The notes: a model not told the origin generated them from the sequence alone. A DNA stretch of 16,918 nt from DASWIG01 sp965371445 (GCA_965371445.1 CBDUYN010000209.1:1-16918), one strand, 5' to 3'. Shown: positions 1 through 7,739, counted from the stretch's first letter. Translations and numbers: made by a program.

Positions 1-75
1 CTCCTCGGAGCCGCACCGGGGTCGAGTCCTAAGGTAGCCCAGTGAGCCGCCTCTCAGATCTCACCGCTGATGCTC

Positions 76-86
76 GGGTTTAACCC
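76..86. repeat. Small palindromic motif GGGTTTAACCC
   Basis: The 11-base inverted repeat GGGTTTAACCC lies upstream of the SIR2-like gene. It resembles the GGGTTTCAACCC core of the hairpins at 9348-9363 and 16692-16709, so it may belong to the same small dispersed repeat family. The rest of 1-120 shows no gene that I can support. Confidence 0.35.
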
Positions 87-105
87 TGGGTGGACCGTGC
101 TCCGC

Positions 106-111
106 TAGAAT
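106..111 (+). promoter_or_regulatory. Probable -10 box of the SIR2-NACHT-FGE gene
   Basis: TAGAAT matches the sigma-70 -10 consensus at five of six bases. It ends nine bases before the ATG at 121, so a transcript starting 6-7 bases downstream would have a leader of only about 3 bases. No convincing -35 box lies at 16-18 bp. No Shine-Dalgarno sequence precedes the ATG, which fits near-leaderless expression. This is inferred from sequence only. Confidence 0.35.
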
Positions 112-120
112 GCTCCAGCC

Positions 121-2393
121 ATGCGCTTCCCCAAGACCCTCAAGCACCGCCTCCGCCAGGGACACGTCATCCCCTTTGTCGGGGCCGGCGTCTCTATGGC
201 GGTCCGCACGACAAGCCGCTCTTCCCGCGCTGGAAGGGCCTCCTCCTCGCCGGTGTCGAACGGCTCCGTGCCGAAGGCAAGGACCGGCACGCCGAGTTCG
301 TCCGCTTCCTCGTCGAGGTCGACCAGGACTACCTCGGCGCCGCACAACGCCTGCGCCGGGAGCTCGGCGCCCTGTGGTCCGAGTTTCTCCGCGACCAACT
401 GCTCGTCAAGAAGACCGACGTCGCCGCGGCGAGCCTCGCCCTGCCGCGAGCGGTCTGGAAGCTCGGCAGCCGCGTCCTGGTGACCACCAACTACGACCAC
501 GTCCTCGGCTGGACGTGTCCCGACGAGCTTCTCACTGAGTACGACCTGACTTGCTGGGACATTGAGTCCGTCGCCGAGCAGGCGGAGCTCCTGCGCGCCG
601 AGACGATGCGACCGACCGTCTGGCATCTCCACGGACGTATCGACAACGTCGTTCGCCTCGTCCTGACGCCGGACGGCTACCGGCGCCTCTACGGCTCCGA
701 CGAGCAAGAAGAACGTCATCGCGCGGCCCTCGCGACGCTGCGGAAGCTCCTCGCCTCCCGCTCCTTCCTCTTCCTCGGCTTCAGCCTCGACGACGAGTGC
801 TTCGGCGTCGAGCTCCGGGGAGTCCGCGAGCTCTACCAGGGCTTCGACGGACCGCATTACGCCTTCGTCCGCGCCAAGGACGCCGAGCGCGTCCGCAAGC
901 TGGGCGTCGAGCCCCTGATCTACGAGGACCACTCCGACCTCCCGGCGCTCGTCGAGGAGCTTGGACGCGAGGCCGCCACCTCGGCCGACGCTCCGGCTCC
1001 GATCCTCCCCGACGAGCCGCCGCCCACCGACTGGACGGCCTACCTCGAATCCGTGATGGACCAGACGGGACACGTCGAGATCCGCGGCATCTCGAGCTCC
1101 TCCAGCGTCGAGGCGCCCGTCCACTGGAACGAGGGACGGCTGCCCGAGGGACGTTCGCGGGTCTACGGCGCCGTCGTCCGCTGGCTGCTGGCGGCGCGCA
1201 AGAAACAGCGCAAGGCGGCGGGCTACGGCGACCGCTTCGCGCACCGGGCGCTGGCGCGTCTGGCCTTGGCCATGATGGGCACGAAGGGCGGCAAGCGTAC
1301 GGTCCTCGACTTGGAGGACGCCGCCGTGGCGATCGACGCCGTGGCCGAGCGCGAGCTCCCGGACGTCGACGAGCAGGAACGACGACACCGTTCTCGGGAG
1401 TGGCTGCGCTTCGAGTGCCTGGGCAGCGGGCTTGTCGAGGAGGTGGCCGGGAACCGGGTGCGCTTCTGGCACCTGACGTTCCAGGAGTACCTGGCAGCCC
1501 TGGAGCTGGCCTGGCGTGGCGACGGTGAAGACGAAGCGGCCGACTGGTGGCCGGTCGTCTCCGGTCGGCTCGACGACGCGCAATGGCGCGAGACCGTGGA
1601 GCTGCTGCCAGGCTGCCTCTTCGACGAAGGCGGCGAGGGACGTGTCGACCGGCTGCTCACCCGGGTGCTGGAGATGCGCGGCGACAAGCCTGGGCTCGCC
1701 GAGGAGGCGCGGGTGGCGGGAATCGTCGGACGGCTGCTCCAGCCGCTGTCGGTTTACGGTTATAAGGTCCGTCCGGAGGTGGCCTCCGCTTACGAGGAAG
1801 CTCTGGAGCGGTCGATGGCGATCTTCACCGTTGAGGGAGCCGCGAAGGTCCCGGTCGAGGTGCGCATCGCCGCGGCCGAAGCCCTCGGTCGCGGCGGGGA
1901 CCCAAGGCTCGTGAGCCTCGAGGAGAACCTGATCGAGGTTCCCGGTTGCGACGGCTGGCGGCTTGGGAAGTATCCGGTGACGGTTGAGGAGTTTCATCGG
2001 TTCGTCGAGATGCGGGGGTACGAGGAGCGCAAGCACTGGAGCGAGGAAGGCTGGTTGCTGCGCGAGGGAAAAGATTGGGACGAGCCAGGGAGCTGGGAAG
2101 AGCAACTCGCGACGCCTAACCGGCCTGTCGTCCTGGTGTCGTGGTACGAGGCCGAGGCCTATTGCGCTTGGCTGAGCGAGCAACGCTCGGCCGAGGTTCG
2201 GCTGCCGGCGGAGGCGTGGTGGGAGGCCGCGGCGACGCCGGAGTCGGGCAAGTATCCGTGGGGCGAGGCGGAGCCGGACGCGGAGCGGGCGAATTTCTTA
2301 GGAAAGGTGGGAGCACCGACGCCGGTCGGCATCTACCCGACTGGGAACGGGAGGCTTGGGCATTGCGACTTGGCGGGAAATATTTGGGAGTGA
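121..2393 (+). pseudogene. SIR2 - (deleted NACHT) - FGE-sulfatase conflict protein, frameshifted and truncated
   Basis: The start at 121 (MRFPKTLKHRLRQGHVIPFVGAGVSMAV) is the nucleotide-binding N-terminus of a SIR2-like domain. After about position 207 the matching continuation (DKPLFPRWKGLL) is in another frame, so one base has been lost or two gained. SIR2 signatures follow: TTNYD (about 481-495), HLHG (624-635) and LFLGFSLDD (about 768-794). Next come a NACHT-type entry (HVEIRGI), a helical segment and the NLR-like motif FWHLTFQEYLAA (1464-1499). An FGE-sulfatase/SUMF1 domain runs from about 1910 (KYPVTVEEF, VRLPAEAWWEAA, YPWG, DLAGNIWE). No Walker A or B is present: the NACHT core is missing near 1115-1145. 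The FGE domain stops at the WEW motif, lacking its C-terminal part. In intact relatives SIR2 is an NADase-type effector, NACHT the switch and FGE a likely sensor. This copy is probably inactive. The frameshift alone could be a sequencing error. Confidence 0.75.
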
Positions 2394-2428
2394 AGTGCTG
2401 TTATGCCGAGCTCGGCATAACAGCACTT
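2393..2428. repeat. Perfect 36-bp palindrome at the gene breakpoint
   Basis: The half-site AAGTGCTGTTATGCCGAG is followed directly by its exact reverse complement, with no spacer; flanking bases do not pair. It starts at the base where the FGE reading frame breaks: the expected WEW codon TGG reads TGA, its last base being the first of the palindrome. It lies between two convergent genes, so it could act as a bidirectional hairpin terminator, but there is no T-tract. It could also be two abutting terminal inverted repeats, a recombinase site or an assembly foldback. No transposase or recombinase gene is nearby. Confidence 0.85.
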
Positions 2429-2460
2429 ACGCCCGAAACGACGAGGACAAGATCGACGTC

Positions 2461-3195
2461 CTACCCCGAAGCTTCGCCGCAGGCCCCTTCCCGATACTGC
2501 CGCGGCACGCGCAACGGCTCGGGCGAGTGCCGGAGCGCCTCGCGGACGACTTCGCGCCAGGTCAGCTTCTGGCCGCCGACCAGGTCGATGAAGACGCCCT
2601 CCTCGCCCTCCTGCTTCCACCAGGTGACGGGCTTCCCCTCTTCCAAGAGCGTCCACCAGAGGAGGCGTCCATCCTCGAGACCGCCGTTCCAGAGCTTGCC
2701 GCGCTCGTCGCGGTAAAGAAGGGCCGTAGCCGAACGCTGCAGCTCGCTCGCCGGCGGCGCGGGCAACCGGCCGAGCAGCAGACGCGGCAGGGCGACGAGC
2801 GGCAGCCGGGCCAGCGGCACGAAGGCGAGCCGGCTCGCCCCTCGGGCCAGGCAGTATTCTTTGTTGCGGTGGTCGAGCCACAGGGCCTCGTCGCTCTGGT
2901 CGACCGCCAGGTCCCAGACCTTGCGTCCCAGGCTGTCGGCAGCCCGCATGCGGAAGTGGCCCTCGTCGACGAGGTAGAGGGTGAGCTTGAATCCGACCTT
3001 TCCCTCCGGTCCCTCGTAGCGGACGCGGTAGAGCCTCTGGGTCGGATAGGCCTCGGCGGGGATCTCCCAGGGCTCGTCGCCGCCGTCGACGGAAAAAAAC
3101 TCCGTCAGGCGGCCTCCGCCAGCGGTGGCACAGGCCGCAAGGGCCAGGAGCGCGGCGGCCAGGCCGAGCCGATCGAGGAGAGGACGCGCTTTCAA
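2461..3195 (-). CDS. Outer-membrane lipoprotein, LolB/DUF4292-like
   Basis: This 244-residue protein has a lipoprotein signal: a basic start, a hydrophobic run and a lipobox LAAC with Cys22 as the lipidated residue. The body (FKLTLYLVDEGHFRMRAADSLGR, then VWDLAV, EALWLDHRNKEYC and later VTWWKQEG) has the alternating strand pattern of the LolA/LolB fold. That family binds acyl chains and carries or receives lipoproteins at the outer membrane. The start is TTG at 3195, 15 bases after the stop of the TPR gene, so the two are probably cotranscribed. No strong Shine-Dalgarno sequence is adjacent; a GA-rich stretch lies at the end of the TPR gene. TPR-protein/LolB adjacency is known in other bacteria, which supports the call, but similarity to LolB is by pattern only. 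Function in lipoprotein transport is inferred. Confidence 0.6.
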   Translation of the reverse strand: MKARPLLDRLGLAAALLALAACATAGGGRLTEFFSVDGGDEPWEIPAEAYPTQRLYRVRYEGPEGKVGFKLTLYLVDEGHFRMRAADSLGRKVWDLAVDQSDEALWLDHRNKEYCLARGASRLAFVPLARLPLVALPRLLLGRLPAPPASELQRSATALLYRDERGKLWNGGLEDGRLLWWTLLEEGKPVTWWKQEGEEGVFIDLVGGQKLTWREVVREALRHSPEPLRVPRQYREGACGEASG

Positions 3196-3210
3196 GAGAC
3201 GCGGGCCGAC

Positions 3211-5496
3211 CTAGAGGCCCTCCCCTTCCAGGTCCTCGAGCTTACGGCGCACCGAGTCGAGGTTCTCGCCGCTCAGCTGGACAGCCTGCTGGTAGAAGTC
3301 TCGGGCCCGGTGCCGTTGGTCAAGCTCAAGGTAGAGATCGCCCAGGTGCTCGAAGATGGTGGCGTCGCTCGGGATCAGCCGCGCCGCCCATTCGAGGTGC
3401 TGGCGGGCTTGCTCGTAGCGTCCGAGCCGGAAGTAGGCCCAGCCGAGGGAGTCGACGTAGGCGCCGTTGTCCGGGTCGATGGAGACGGCGCGCAGGATCA
3501 GCGCCAGGGCCGCGTCGAGGTTCTCGCCCGTCTCGGCCCACATGTACCCGAGGTAGTTCAAGGTCGGAGCATGGTCGGGATTCGTCTCGAGCAGGCCCTT
3601 GAAGGTCGCCTCGGCCTCGTCGCGGCTCCCCCGGCGCTCCCGCGCGGCGCCCAGGAGGAAAAGCGCCTGGAACGATTCCGGCTCCTCTTCGACGAGGCGC
3701 TGCATCAGCTCGACGACGCCGTCGTAACGCCCGAGTCGCTGGTAGAGCCGAGCGGCGAAGAAAAGGTCCTCGCGGGTCCCTCCGGCCACCACCTTGGCCA
3801 TGAGCTCTTCGGCCTCGGTGCCGCGATCGTGGTTGGAGAGCAACTCGATGCGCTTGGCCAGCACGAGACGGTCGCCGCCGGGTTCCGAGGCCAGGAGCTC
3901 CAACGCAGCGTCGAGGTCGCCGAGACCGGCCATCGCCTCCGCCTTGAGCTGCAGCGCCGAGGTCCGCAGCTCCTCGTTGCCGGTCGTCAGGAGCTGGGAA
4001 GCCCCCTCGGAGAGCTCCTCCCACATCTCGTGGTCCGCCATCATCGCCAGCTGGCGGAGCCGGATCCCGAGCGCCGTGTCACTTCCCTCGAGGTGGATCG
4101 CCGCCTCTTCCAGGATTTGGACCGCCTCTTCAGCTCGTCCGGCGCGTTCCAGGACTTCGGCGAGCGTGCCCGCAGTCAGGGCGTAGTGTTCCGGGGAGAC
4201 GCTCGACAGCTCTTCGCGGAGCATCTCGGCGGCCTCGTCGAACCGCTCCTGGCGTTCCAGGGTCCCGGCGAGAGCCAGGCGCAGCCGGAAGGCCTCGCGT
4301 CCCGAGCTCATGGCGACGAGCGAGCGCAGGCGCTCGGCCGCCTCCTCCGTGCGTCCGACGCGTTCGAGCAGGCGGCCTACCAGGACCGAGTCCTGGAGCT
4401 TCTGGGACTCTTCCTCGGCGGCGTCGACGAGCGGCTCGAGCTCGGTCAAAGCCTCCGGGTAACGAGCCATCGACGTCAGGATGGCGACGCGCAGCCGGCG
4501 CAGGCCGACGTTTTCGCTGTCGCTTTCAATCAGGCCGTCGACCAGCTCCAACGCCTTCGGGTTCTCGCCGGCAAGGTGCAGCTCCCGGGCCAGGAATTGA
4601 CGGATCCGATCCTCGCTCCGGAGCTCTCCCGGGACGGCGAGGAGGGCTTCGGCGGCTCCCCGGTGGTCCTCGAGCTGGCTCCGAAGCTCCGCCAGACGGA
4701 TCTGGTTCTCGTAGGATCCGGGCTGAATCTTCACCAGCTTCGTCAGGGCGCGCTCGGCCTTCACCACGTCGCCGGCGCCGAGCTGGGCCTCGACCAACAT
4801 GCTGTGAACCACCCGGTGACCGGGCAGATAGGAGGCGGCCTCCTCGAGCACCTCTGCGGCCTTGGCCGGTTCCTGCTTCCAGAGGTAGATCTGCCCGAGC
4901 GAGGAGAGGACGATCAGATCGCCCTCGGTCTTCTCGCGCAGCAGCTCGAAAGCCTCCTGGGCACGGTTGAGCGAGCCCAGACGGTGCTCGCCGAGCCGCA
5001 TGTAGATCTGGGCGTAGCTGCGCAGCACGTCGACGTCAACGCCAGCCATCTCGCGCGCCGTCTCGGCGTATTCCGCCGCCTTCTCCAGGTGCTGGCGGCG
5101 CTTCTCCGCCGACCGCGACATCTGGGCCAGCTCACCGTGGAGCTCGGCCAGCTCGACCCAGCCGTAGGGGTCGGAGCCGTCGAGCTCCAGCGAGCGCTCA
5201 AAAGCGCGCTGCGCCTCCTCGCGCCTCGACTCCTCGGAGAGGAGCTTGGCGAGAGCAAAGAGATAGGCGGCTTCTATCCTGACGTCGAGGGAGACGGCGT
5301 CGGACTCGGATGGCGGCTCCCCGCCGGGCGGCACCCCGGCGTCGCCGGCCGGCCCGGAGGGCGCGGCCCAAACCTGGCCTGAGGCGAGCAGCAGGGCCAG
5401 GAAGAAGGCGACGGCTCGGAACGAGATCGGGTTCCTCAACGGGTGCGGGATCAGGGGATGGGCTTCGTGCCGGAGGAATCGGGGTTCGTTTCTCAC
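3211..5496 (-). CDS. Exported tetratricopeptide-repeat protein
   Basis: This 761-residue protein starts at GTG 5496. It has an N-terminal signal segment (FRAVAFFLALLLASGQVWA, cleavage likely before APSG) and then TPR repeats for nearly its whole length. Clear 34-residue units occur near the end, for example LNYLGYMWAETGENLDAAL, AYVDSLGWAYFRLGRYEQA and IFEHLGDLYLELDQRHRA. The last units match the well-conserved C-terminus of TPR proteins encoded beside LolB-like lipoproteins. It probably works in the periplasm or at the outer membrane as a protein-interaction scaffold; no enzyme domain is visible. The frame is open upstream to 5796, but that extra N-terminus has no signal and an unlikely composition. 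The GTG start is preferred because it leads straight into the signal peptide and sits at the predicted transcription start. The lipoprotein gene follows 15 bases downstream. Confidence 0.85.
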   Translation of the reverse strand: MRNEPRFLRHEAHPLIPHPLRNPISFRAVAFFLALLLASGQVWAAPSGPAGDAGVPPGGEPPSESDAVSLDVRIEAAYLFALAKLLSEESRREEAQRAFERSLELDGSDPYGWVELAELHGELAQMSRSAEKRRQHLEKAAEYAETAREMAGVDVDVLRSYAQIYMRLGEHRLGSLNRAQEAFELLREKTEGDLIVLSSLGQIYLWKQEPAKAAEVLEEAASYLPGHRVVHSMLVEAQLGAGDVVKAERALTKLVKIQPGSYENQIRLAELRSQLEDHRGAAEALLAVPGELRSEDRIRQFLARELHLAGENPKALELVDGLIESDSENVGLRRLRVAILTSMARYPEALTELEPLVDAAEEESQKLQDSVLVGRLLERVGRTEEAAERLRSLVAMSSGREAFRLRLALAGTLERQERFDEAAEMLREELSSVSPEHYALTAGTLAEVLERAGRAEEAVQILEEAAIHLEGSDTALGIRLRQLAMMADHEMWEELSEGASQLLTTGNEELRTSALQLKAEAMAGLGDLDAALELLASEPGGDRLVLAKRIELLSNHDRGTEAEELMAKVVAGGTREDLFFAARLYQRLGRYDGVVELMQRLVEEEPESFQALFLLGAARERRGSRDEAEATFKGLLETNPDHAPTLNYLGYMWAETGENLDAALALILRAVSIDPDNGAYVDSLGWAYFRLGRYEQARQHLEWAARLIPSDATIFEHLGDLYLELDQRHRARDFYQQAVQLSGENLDSVRRKLEDLEGEGL

Positions 5497-5502
5497 GCCG
5501 TA

Positions 5503-5531
5503 AGGATAGCAGGGGAAGGGGCTCAAGACAA
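5503..5531 (-). promoter_or_regulatory. Promoter of the TPR-lipoprotein unit
   Basis: On the minus strand a -35 box TTGTCT (5531-5526) is followed after 17 bases by a -10 box TATCCT (5508-5503). Each matches the consensus at four of six bases. The predicted transcription start, 6-7 bases on, falls at the GTG codon (5496), and no Shine-Dalgarno sequence is present. The mRNA may therefore be leaderless. Confidence 0.45.
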
Positions 5532-5701
5532 CTTTACAGCCTCCCGCCGGGAGCGGTATCATGAACGGGCTGAGTAGATTACGGCGATTTTCCCGGCGTT
5601 TGGAGCGCTCCCCGCGAGCGGCCGGCCGAGGAGGGTTCGCCTTCGGAAGCTCCGGGAAACCTGGGACGATCGGAACGTCGAGAAGGACAGGGGTTGGACG
5701 A

Positions 5702-6853
5702 TTGCACCGGACCGCGGCCCAAAGCCGGGCCAAGAAGCTCGGAGAGATGCTCGTCGAGCGAGGCTCCATGACCCAGGAGCAGCTGCTGCGTGCCATCGTC
5801 TCCCAGCGGTCTTCCGGCGGCCGCCTGGGGACCTGCCTCCTGGAGATGGGGCTCGTGGAGGAGGATCAGCTCCTGGAAGCCCTCGAAGCGCAACAGGGGG
5901 TGCCGGCGGTGGGCATCGATCAGCTGCTCGTGATCGCCGAGGAGGTCGTGGCCCTGGTGCCCGGACGCGTCGCCGAGCGCTGCTACGCCCTCCCCTTCGA
6001 CGCCACCGACAAGGAGGTCGACGTCGCGACGGCGAACGCCCGTGACCTGGGGCACCTCGACGAGCTCGCCTTCTGTACCAACCTCCGCGTCCGGCCACAC
6101 GTCACGACCGAGCTGCGCATCTTCGAAGGCCTGGCGAAGCACTACGGCGTCGAGTGCCCGCGCCGCTACTCCCGGCTCGCCGACCACCTCAACCGCCGCC
6201 GCTACCTGTGGCGAGAGGAAGAGGAGACCTCCTTGCTCGACGACAAGGTCGACGTCACCTGGCAAGACCTGGACTTGAACCTCCCGGAGCTTTTCACGCC
6301 GCCGGGCGAAGCGGCACCGGAGCTACCCGCGCCTGAGGAGGCCTCGGACGAGGGCGACGCGGAGCTCGACCTCGAGAGCCTCGGACGCCGCCTCGCCACG
6401 GACGTCTCCGGGGAGGAGATCAGCCGCATGGTCCTCGGCTATCTCACCCAACGCTTCCACCGGACCGCGCTTTTCAAGGTCCACGACGGCGAGGTCAGAG
6501 GGTGGCTCGCCAGCGGCGAGGGCCTGGATCCCAAGCTCTTCGCCGCTCTCCTGATCCGGCTCGCCGAGCCTTCGGTCTTTCACGACCTGGAGCGCGGCGC
6601 CCAGCTCCACGTCGGAACCTTGCCACCGATACCCGTCCATCGCCAGATGATCCGTTGCTGGGGCGAGGAATGGCCGGCCGAATGCCTGGTGCTGCCGGTC
6701 CGCATCGGCGACCGGTTGATCGGCGCCATCTACGGCGATCGCGGGACGTCGGCTCTCCCCCACGAGAGCCTCGAGGATTTCAAGCACCTCGCGGTATTGA
6801 TGTCCGAAGCGCTCGAGCTTAGGATCCTGCGGCGGCAGCTGCGGGCCGGCTGA
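5702..6853 (+). CDS. Tandem-motif MshEN (predicted c-di-GMP-binding) protein with C-terminal GAF-like domain
   Basis: Numbered from TTG 5702 (383 residues). The N-terminus holds two copies of the MshEN motif (R/K)LGxxLxxxG...L...Q: residues 12-35 (KLGEMLVERG...Q35) and 41-64 (RLGTCLLEMG...Q64), five residues apart. In MshE-type ATPases this tandem arrangement binds cyclic di-GMP. The rest of a T2SSE-N-type domain follows (to about 150), then an acidic linker (about 171-235). The C-terminal part (about 236-380; FKVHDGEVRGWLASGEGL, LVLPVRIGDRLIGAIYGDRG) looks like a GAF sensor. There is no Walker A ATPase domain, so it is not a full GspE/PilB. It is probably a c-di-GMP-responsive regulator of motility, secretion or a surface structure. 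The frame is open from ATG 5561, but codons 5561-5701 differ in usage (AGA, AGG, TTA), so TTG 5702 is preferred. Confidence 0.75.
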   Translation: MHRTAAQSRAKKLGEMLVERGSMTQEQLLRAIVSQRSSGGRLGTCLLEMGLVEEDQLLEALEAQQGVPAVGIDQLLVIAEEVVALVPGRVAERCYALPFDATDKEVDVATANARDLGHLDELAFCTNLRVRPHVTTELRIFEGLAKHYGVECPRRYSRLADHLNRRRYLWREEEETSLLDDKVDVTWQDLDLNLPELFTPPGEAAPELPAPEEASDEGDAELDLESLGRRLATDVSGEEISRMVLGYLTQRFHRTALFKVHDGEVRGWLASGEGLDPKLFAALLIRLAEPSVFHDLERGAQLHVGTLPPIPVHRQMIRCWGEEWPAECLVLPVRIGDRLIGAIYGDRGTSALPHESLEDFKHLAVLMSEALELRILRRQLRAG

Positions 6854-6906
6854 GAGGACCTGGTAACCGTGCCGAGATTCTCGCAGCCGCCGCGGCGGGT
6901 CGAACT

Positions 6907-7173
6907 ATGATCAAAGCCGACATCGTCCAATGCGTCGCCGAGGTCCTGGACCTGCCGCGTGTCAAGGCCGCTTTGGCGGTCGACACGATCCTCGAAGCCA
7001 TGAAGGAAGCGCTGGGCTCGGGCAAGCGCATCGAGCTGCGCGGCTTCGGTGTCTTCGAGGTCCACGACCTCAAACGGGGCGTCGGCCGCAACCCCAAGAC
7101 CGGAGTCAAGATCCCGATAGCTCCTGGCAAGACCGTACGCTTCAAGCCGGGCAAGGACCTACGGGGCCTGTAG
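6907..7173 (+). CDS. HU/IHF-family DNA-binding protein
   Basis: The 88-residue length is typical of HU/IHF. N-terminal helices (MIKADIVQCVAEVLDL, VDTILEAMKEAL) dimerise. The signature GFGVFEVHDLKRGVGRNPKTG (residues 46-66) gives the beta-arm, with Pro63 in the RNPKTG tip that wedges between base pairs to bend DNA. The C-terminus (VRFKPGKDLRGL) is also standard. It binds as a homo- or heterodimer to compact or bend nucleoid DNA. HU and IHF subtypes cannot be separated here. It lies 53 bases after the MshEN gene on the same strand, and no strong Shine-Dalgarno sequence precedes the ATG. A hairpin containing its TAG stop follows. Confidence 0.93.
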   Translation: MIKADIVQCVAEVLDLPRVKAALAVDTILEAMKEALGSGKRIELRGFGVFEVHDLKRGVGRNPKTGVKIPIAPGKTVRFKPGKDLRGL

Positions 7174-7224
7174 GGACGCACGGCCGTGCGCCCCCAGATT
7201 CGGCCGCACGGCTGGCGCCCCTAC
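7170..7224. terminator. Bidirectional inverted repeat between hup-like gene and dtd
   Basis: An imperfect inverted repeat runs from GTAGGGACGC at the left to GCGCCCCTAC at the right. Inside it is the perfect 12-bp palindrome GCACGGCCGTGC. The TAG stop codons of both convergent genes lie in the outer stem, at 7171-7173 and 7221-7223. It is GC-rich without a T-tract. It probably ends or stabilises both transcripts. Confidence 0.5.
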
Positions 7225-7679
7225 CTCACCACACGGCCGTCGCGGACGTCGAGGACGAACGTCACCGGACCGTCGTTCGTCAGCTCGACCTCCATCAGCG
7301 CGCCGAAGCGGCCGCCTTGGACCTTGTAACCCCGTCCTCGTAGCTCCACCATGACGCGCTCGACCAAAGGCTCGGCTTCGGCGGGCGGCGCCGCGTGGTT
7401 GAACGACGGCCGCCGGCCTTTGACGAGCGACGCGACGAGCGTGAACTGCGACACCACGAGGAATCCGCCGCCGACGGCGCCGGTGTCGAGGCTCATTCGT
7501 CCTTCGTCGTCCTCGAAAAGTCTCAGCTCGGCCATCTTACGCGCCAGCGCGACCGCCTCGGCCTCGCCGTCGCCCACCTCGACGCCGACGAGCGCCAGGA
7601 CGCCCCGGCCGACGGATCCGACCCCGACGCCGTCGACCAGGACGGCGGCTCTTGAAACTCGTTGCAAGATGGCGCGCAC
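7221..7679 (-). CDS. dtd: D-aminoacyl-tRNA deacylase
   Basis: This 152-residue protein matches DTD throughout. DTD removes D-amino acids (and glycine wrongly loaded on tRNA-Ala) from tRNAs in the cytoplasm, a chiral proofreading step. The N-terminus MRAILQRVSRAAVLVDG, the motif SQFTL (residues 77-81, holding the active-site region) and NDGPVTF (135-141, the Gly-cisPro motif that rejects L-aminoacyl-tRNA) are all present, as is RRPSFNHAAPP. Start: the GTG at 7679 aligns with the usual MRAxxQRV start. A TTG six codons upstream (7697) is also open but adds residues not seen in the family. It is transcribed divergently from ssb (97 bp apart) and converges on the HU-family gene. Confidence 0.95.
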   Translation of the reverse strand: MRAILQRVSRAAVLVDGVGVGSVGRGVLALVGVEVGDGEAEAVALARKMAELRLFEDDEGRMSLDTGAVGGGFLVVSQFTLVASLVKGRRPSFNHAAPPAEAEPLVERVMVELRGRGYKVQGGRFGALMEVELTNDGPVTFVLDVRDGRVVR

Positions 7680-7739
7680 TTTTTCCGTCTTATACAAGTG
7701 AAGAAGTCACCGCGGACCCGGCACAGCGCCGCCTCGCGG

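Noticed and set aside
105..2183. A 692-codon open frame on the minus strand
   Set aside because: It is antisense to the SIR2-like gene, whose motifs are clear; the antisense product shows no domain.
2393..2428. Standard intrinsic terminator
   Set aside because: The stem is long enough, but there is no T-tract on either side and no loop, and the match to the gene break favours an insertion or rearrangement footprint.
2356..5382. A 1008-codon open frame on the plus strand
   Set aside because: It lies antisense to the TPR and lipoprotein genes. Its translation has no recognisable domain and is rich in the residues expected from the reverse complement of high-GC codons.
5561..5701. N-terminal extension of the MshEN protein from ATG 5561
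   Set aside because: Codon use is unlike the rest of the gene and no MshEN family member needs it; kept only as an alternative start.
6887..6898. CCGCCGCGGCGG palindrome upstream of the HU-type gene as an operator
   Set aside because: A 12-base GC palindrome is likely by chance at this base composition and nothing else supports it.
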